A stretch of DNA of 64,000 bases. Origin: Vibrio maritimus (GTDB lineage: Bacteria; Pseudomonadota; Gammaproteobacteria; Enterobacterales; Vibrionaceae). This document shows positions 59,982 to 64,000 of this stretch, piece after piece. The stretch lies in the NCBI GenBank assembly GCA_000755425.1, contig BBMT01000005.1, positions 340,842 through 404,841 on the forward strand, read 5' to 3'. Made by a program: the position numbers and the translations under genes. Under the pieces are notes generated by a model. The model was not told the DNA's origin. It did no database searches and saw only the letters and a list, made by a program, of their open reading frames with translations. Within the stretch, counting starts at the first letter, position 1; each line of letters opens with the position of its first letter.

Positions 59982-60625
59982 TTGATTAATGTTTTCCTTG
60001 TAGATGATCACGAACTGGTTCGCACAGGGATACGACGTATTATTGAAGACGTCCGTGGAATGAATGTGGCAGGGGAAGCTGACAGTGGTGAAGAAGCCGT
60101 AAAATGGTGTCGTAGCAACCATGTTGACGTCATTTTAATGGATATGAATATGCCTGGTATTGGTGGTCTAGAAGCGACGAAAAAAATCCTTCGCCACAAC
60201 CCAGACATTAAGATCATCGTGTTAACTGTGCATACGGAAAACCCATTTCCGACAAAAGTTATGCAGGCAGGTGCCGCAGCTACCTGACCAAAGGTGCTGC
60301 GCCGGATGAAATGGTGAATGCTATTCGTCTTGTCAACAGCGGTCAGCGTTACATCTCTCCTGAGATTGCTCAGCAGATGGCGCTTAGCCAATTTTCATCA
60401 GCATCAGAAAACCCGTTCAAAGATCTCTCTGAACGTGAGCTTCAGATCATGATGATGATTACTAAAGGCCAAAAGGTAACGGATATCTCAGAGCAGTTGA
60501 GCTTGAGCCCGAAAACCGTCAATAGCTACAGATATCGACTATTTAGTAAGCTTGATATCAACGGTGATGTTGAACTGACTCACTTAGCGATTCGACACGG
60601 AATGCTAGATACTGAGACACTTTAG
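59982..60625 (+). CDS. uvrY: Response regulator UvrY/VarA (GacA family; TTG start, one frameshift)
   Basis: Response regulator of the BarA/VarS-UvrY/VarA system controlling Csr small RNAs. Receiver acceptor aspartate in VILMDMNMPG (about residue 54); C-terminal LuxR-type HTH LSERELQIMMMITKGQKVTD and LSPKTVNSYRYRLFSKL. Start is TTG at 59982 with GGAG 8 nt upstream, giving (M)INVFLVDDHELVRTG. The frame breaks near 60280, where a missing G restored gives AAGYLTKGAAPDEMV. Total 214 aa, as in V. cholerae VarA. uvrC starts 13 bp later. Confidence 0.93.
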
Positions 60626-60638
60626 TTGAGACAGTATC

Positions 60639-62473
60639 GTGTCGGAACCCATTTTTGACTCAACATCCTTTCTCAAAACCGTAACTAACCAACCCGGCGT
60701 CTACCGCATGTATGACGCCGAGTCGGTCGTTATTTACGTTGCAAAGCCAAAGATCTCAAAAAGCGCCTTTCTAGCTACTTCCGCAAGCGAGTAGATAGTG
60801 AAAAAACACGCGCGCTAGTCAGCAACATTCGCAAAATCGATGTCACGGTTACACACACTGAAACCGAAGCGTTGATCCTCGAACACAACTACATCAAGCA
60901 GTACCTTCCTAAATACAATGTATTGCTTCGAGATGATAAGTCGTATCCGTATATTTTTCTGTCAGGTCATAAACACCCTAGACTTTCCATGCATCGCGGG
61001 GCAAGACGGAAGAAAGGTGAGTACTTTGGCCCTTATCCAGACTCTGGAGCTGTGAGGCAAACCCTACACCTGCTACAAAGGATTTTCCCTGTTCGGCAGT
61101 GTGAAGACTCGGTCTATGCCAATCGAAGTCGACCGTGTTTGATGTACCAAATTGGTCGCTGTGCAGGACCTTGTGTCAGCACTATCATTTCTGATGAAGA
61201 GTACGATGAACTGGTTGGTTTGCTGCGCTTGTTTTTGCAAGGTAAAGATAAAAATGTGGTGCAGATGCTGGTGGAGAAAATGGATGAGGCGAGTCGTAAT
61301 CTAGCCTTTGAACAAGCCGCTAAGTACCGCGACCAGATCCAAGCTATCCGACGTGTACAGGAACAGCAATTTGTCTCTGAAGACAGTGACGATGACATGG
61401 ATGTGCTGGGTTTTGCGCAAGAAAATGGTGTGGCTTGTGTCCATATCTTGATGATTCGCCAAGGGAAAATCCTAGGCAGCCGTAGCCATTTTCCTAAGAT
61501 CCCAAATAATACAGAGCAAGCTGAAGTTTTTTACAGCTTCTTGAGTCAGTATTACCTGAATCACTCTGAATCACGAACGATTCCAACGCGGATCATTTTG
61601 AATGACGGTTTGGTGGAAGACGTCAATGACATGTCGAAAGCCCTGACTGAAATTGCCGGTCGTAAGGTTGTTTTCCATATCAATCCTACCGGTGCAAGAG
61701 GTCGATACCTTAAGCTATCGAACACGAATGCACTTACGGCGATCACCACCAAGATCAATCATAAGATGACGATCAATCAGCGCTTCAAAGCCCTGCAAGA
61801 GGCATTGAGCATCGAGAACATCAGTCGCATGGAATGTTTCGATATCAGTCATACCATGGGTGAGAACACTATTGCTTCTTGTGTAGTATTCAATCAAGAA
61901 GGACCGGTGAAACAAGAGTATCGCCGGTATAACATCACGGGTATTACAGGTGGCGATGACTATGCCGCGATGGGGCAAGTACTTGAGCGTCGCTACTCGA
62001 AGCAAATTGATGTCGACAAAATCCCCGACATTATCTTTATCGATGGCGGTAAAGGCCAGCTCAATCGCGCCGTTGATATTGTCTCTGAGTACTGGGACGA
62101 TTGGCCGAAACGCCCACTAATGATGGGTATTGCCAAAGGTGTCACTCGTAAACCGGGTCTGGAGACTTTAATTACTCCTGAAGGGCGTGAGTTTAATTTA
62201 CCGAGTGATGCACCAGCGCTGCATCTTATCCAGCATATTCGTGACGAGAGTCATAATCATGCGATAGCAGGGCACAGAGCAAAACGTGCGAAAGCTCGTC
62301 GTACCAGTCCTTTAGAGGGAATTGAAGGTATCGGCCCGAAACGACGCCAGTCACTACTGAAATACATGGGTGGCTTACAGGAGCTGAAACGTGCAAGTGT
62401 AGAAGAAATCGCCAAAGTACCAGGAATTAGCAAATCTTTGGCAGAAAACATCTATCAAGCATTGAAACAGTGA
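60639..62473 (+). CDS. uvrC: Excinuclease ABC subunit C (GTG start, one frameshift)
   Basis: Dual-incision nuclease of nucleotide excision repair, 611 aa. GIY-YIG domain at the N-terminus ([20 protein letters not shown] after repair), Cys-rich segment [17 protein letters not shown] motif around [15 protein letters not shown], RNase H-like domain [20 protein letters not shown], and a C-terminal double HhH ([18 protein letters not shown]). Start is GTG at 60639. A missing G near 60741 breaks the first 35 codons from the rest. Paired with uvrY as in other gamma-proteobacteria. Confidence 0.94.
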
Positions 62474-62521
62474 TGAAAATCCCGCAACATAAACAGGCAG
62501 TAAAATAGAGCCGATAATAAT

Positions 62522-63076
62522 ATGCGTTTAAACATCCCTAACATTCTGTCTTTGTTGAGATTATTTCTCATCCCCGTGTTCGTCGTTGCATTCTATCTTC
62601 CGTATAGTTGGGCGCCGTTTGCCGCCGCTATGATTTTCTGGGTGGCAGGCTTCACTGACTGGCTCGATGGGATGTTAGCGAGAAAGCTTGGGCAAACGTC
62701 CCGCTTTGGTGCTTTTATTGATCCTGTAGCGGATAAAGTCCTAGTAGCTACCGCACTCATCCTTATCACTGAACATTACCATTCCATTTGGGTCACCATT
62801 CCTGCTGTGACCATGATTGCCCGAGAAATTATTATTTCAGCACTGCGAGAGTGGATGGCCGAAATTGGTAAACGAGCCAGCGTGGCAGTGTCTTGGGTGG
62901 GCAAGGTCAAAACCGTTTCTCAAATGTTTGCACTCTGGGTTCTTATTTGGCGTTATGACGACTGGATGATCTGGGTAGGTTATGTAGCGCTGTATGTCGC
63001 AACTGTTTTGACTTACTGGTCAATGATGCAATACCTAGCGGCGGCAAAAGACGATTTGCTTAACGCAGATAAGTAG
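62522..63076 (+). CDS. pgsA: CDP-diacylglycerol--glycerol-3-phosphate 3-phosphatidyltransferase PgsA
   Basis: Inner-membrane phospholipid enzyme making phosphatidylglycerol phosphate, 184 aa with about four to six helices. CDP-alcohol phosphotransferase motif [20 protein letters not shown] then IDPVADK (DGxxAR...G...D...D). Essential gene. The order uvrY-uvrC-pgsA-tRNAs is conserved in enterobacteria and Vibrio. ATG 62522 follows the uvrC stop by 48 bp. Frame intact. Confidence 0.95.
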   Translation: MRLNIPNILSLLRLFLIPVFVVAFYLPYSWAPFAAAMIFWVAGFTDWLDGMLARKLGQTSRFGAFIDPVADKVLVATALILITEHYHSIWVTIPAVTMIAREIIISALREWMAEIGKRASVAVSWVGKVKTVSQMFALWVLIWRYDDWMIWVGYVALYVATVLTYWSMMQYLAAAKDDLLNADK

Positions 63077-63107
63077 TTAGCGGACTACCACAGCAGTATT
63101 TAGTACT

Positions 63108-63133
63108 AAGGCGAGCATTAAGCTCGCCTTTTT
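63108..63133 (+). terminator. Terminator of pgsA
   Basis: AAGGCGAGC-ATTAA-GCTCGCCTTTTT. Confidence 0.88.
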
Positions 63134-63336
63134 GCTTTTTAACGCAGTTTATAATTTGCATGGGTAGGGGCTAGAAGGCGTAGAAGTCGGCTCAAATCAA
63201 ACATCGCGGTTAGGTGTCTTTTAGTAAGTTGACAAGTTTTCTAGACCTAAATGTGCATGTTTTTGCTAGAAAATTGAGCAAATTAGCGGTTTTTGGGTAT
63301 TTCTTGGTCAAACGATTCAAAATATCAAAAAACGTG

Positions 63337-63364
63337 TTGACTCATTTTCCTGATTGCGTAAAAT
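63337..63364 (+). promoter_or_regulatory. Sigma-70 promoter of the tRNA cluster
   Basis: TTGACT, 16-bp spacer, TAAAAT, then a GC-rich discriminator (GCCTCCC) typical of stable-RNA promoters under stringent control. The leader has two copies of TCAAGAGGAAC before the first tRNA. Confidence 0.8.
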
Positions 63365-63431
63365 GCCTCCCGTACTCAAGAGGAACTGCTTAGAACGAAA
63401 GTGAAGAGCAAGACTTCAAGAGGAACAAGAA

Positions 63432-63504
63432 GGCGCTTGGCAGAGTGGCTATGCAGCGGATTGCAAATCCGTGGACCTCGGTTCGACTCCGGGAGGCGCC
63501 TCCA
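63432..63504 (+). tRNA. tRNA-Cys (GCA)
   Basis: Cloverleaf closes with acceptor GGCGCTT / AGGCGCC, anticodon loop ATTGCAAAT, T-arm GGTTCGACTCC, and encoded CCA. Confidence 0.95.
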
Positions 63505-63522
63505 TTCTCTCTTAGAGAATAT

Positions 63523-63598
63523 GCGACACTAGCTCAGTTGGTAGAGCGCAACCTTGCCAAGGTTGAGGTCACGAGTTCGAACCTCGTGTGTCGCTCCA
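63523..63598 (+). tRNA. tRNA-Gly (GCC), copy 1
   Basis: Acceptor GCGACAC / GTGTCGC, D-arm AGCTCAGTTGGTAGAGC, anticodon loop CTTGCCAAG, T-loop TTCGAAC, encoded CCA. 76 nt. Confidence 0.96.
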
Positions 63599-63664
63599 AA
63601 TATATAGTGATATGGCCTTGAAGGCGGTATCAAGATGGTGTCTCCATCGCAAAGGATTTTGCGT

Positions 63665-63751
63665 GCCCTGGTGGTGGAATTGGTAGACACAAGGGATTTA
63701 AAATCCCTCGACGTTCGCGTTGTGCCGGTTCAAGTCCGGCCCGGGGCACCA
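63665..63751 (+). tRNA. tRNA-Leu (TAA)
   Basis: 87 nt with long variable arm. Acceptor GCCCTGG / CCGGGGC, anticodon loop ATTTAAAAT, T-loop TTCAAGT, encoded CCA. Confidence 0.95.
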
Positions 63752-63778
63752 TCTCAAATTTAGTCTGAAAAGACAAAT

Positions 63779-63854
63779 GCGACACTAGCTCAGTTGGTAG
63801 AGCGCAACCTTGCCAAGGTTGAGGTCACGAGTTCGAACCTCGTGTGTCGCTCCA
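63779..63854 (+). tRNA. tRNA-Gly (GCC), copy 2
   Basis: Identical over 76 nt to the copy at 63523-63598, so a recent or homogenised duplication. Confidence 0.96.
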
Positions 63855-63888
63855 AACACCAAAACCTCAGCAGAAATGCTGGGGTTTT
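63846..63888 (+). repeat. 43-bp direct repeat, copy A (tRNA-Gly 3' end plus terminator)
   Basis: Starts at GTCGCTCCA of tRNA-Gly copy 2 and runs through the terminator. It is identical to 63958-64000. Confidence 0.9.
63861..63888 (+). terminator. Terminator of the tRNA cluster
   Basis: AAAACCTCAGCA / TGCTGGGGTTTT with GAAA loop, directly after the second tRNA-Gly. Confidence 0.88.
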
Positions 63889-63957
63889 CTTGTTTTTAGC
63901 CATTTGATTAAGGCTGCTGTATTGGGGGAGGTGAACCTCGTGCCCGCATCCGGTCGA

Positions 63958-64000
63958 GTCGCTCCAAACACCAAAACCTCAGCAGAAATGCTGGGGTTTT
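63958..64000 (+). repeat. 43-bp direct repeat, copy B, with partial tRNA-like remnant before it
   Basis: Identical to copy A to the window edge. Preceded at about 63930-63957 by a GAACCTCGTG fragment also found in the tRNA-Gly T-arm, so it looks like a decayed tRNA 3' half plus terminator. Confidence 0.85.

Noticed and set aside
32032..60625. Frameshifted cysS, varA, torA and others as pseudogenes
   Set aside because: Breaks hit essential and non-essential genes alike, always as single bases in short runs, and domains on both sides are intact.
1..64000. CRISPR array, integron or prophage
   Set aside because: No regularly spaced repeats, integrase, attC-like sites or phage structural genes were seen.

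Overview
The window reads as chromosomal DNA of a Vibrio or close Vibrionaceae relative. The evidence is gene content and gene order: a syp-type biofilm polysaccharide locus, the cysS / ppiB-lpxH-(EAL-HDOD) neighbourhood, uvrY(varA)-uvrC-pgsA followed by a Cys/Gly/Leu/Gly tRNA cluster, an arn lipid A operon and a torECA TMAO respiration operon. No insertion sequence, prophage, integron or CRISPR array was seen.

Layout. 1-698 (-): partial PLP-dependent deaminase/desulfhydrase. 1145-8905 (+): arnBCAD, then an inverted-repeat element and a hairpin, then arnTEF; together they build L-Ara4N, flip it and attach it to lipid A. 8928-23792 (-): syp-like locus sypA-B-C-D-G-H-L-M-N-O-P-Q-R, with no sypE or sypF between sypD and sypG. 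24065-29289 (-): a four-gene cassette (asparagine-synthase-like protein, GT4, Wzx flippase, GT2) upstream of sypA. 29534-41703: housekeeping and small genes (ygiQ, ychJ, EAL-HDOD, lpxH, ppiB, cysS, tdk, a LysR/PACE pair, hypotheticals). 41964-49824: lipoprotein, focA, fetB, torECA. 49928-59497: GH36 galactosidase, putative metal exporter with Fur boxes, ppaC, DUF2750, PAP2, yciU, efpL, nucleotidyltransferase, polB. 59982-64000: uvrY/varA, uvrC, pgsA, four tRNAs and a duplicated tRNA 3' end with terminator.

The most interesting structure is regulatory. Five transcription units of the polysaccharide region (sypA, sypL, sypM, sypP and the asparagine-synthase cassette) each have a -24/-12 sigma-54-like promoter. 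About 45-85 bp upstream of each lies one or two copies of a dyad of the form TTCTCAnnnTGA, close to the SypG enhancer known from V. fischeri. The locus therefore looks like one SypG/sigma-54 regulon that has taken in the upstream cassette, although no kinase for SypG is encoded here.

Caution on sequence quality: about 33 single-base indels interrupt otherwise complete genes, including the essential cysS. Nearly all are one-base losses in short G or C runs, and each protein resumes at once in another frame. I read these as sequencing errors. Coordinates below span the restored gene, with the break noted.
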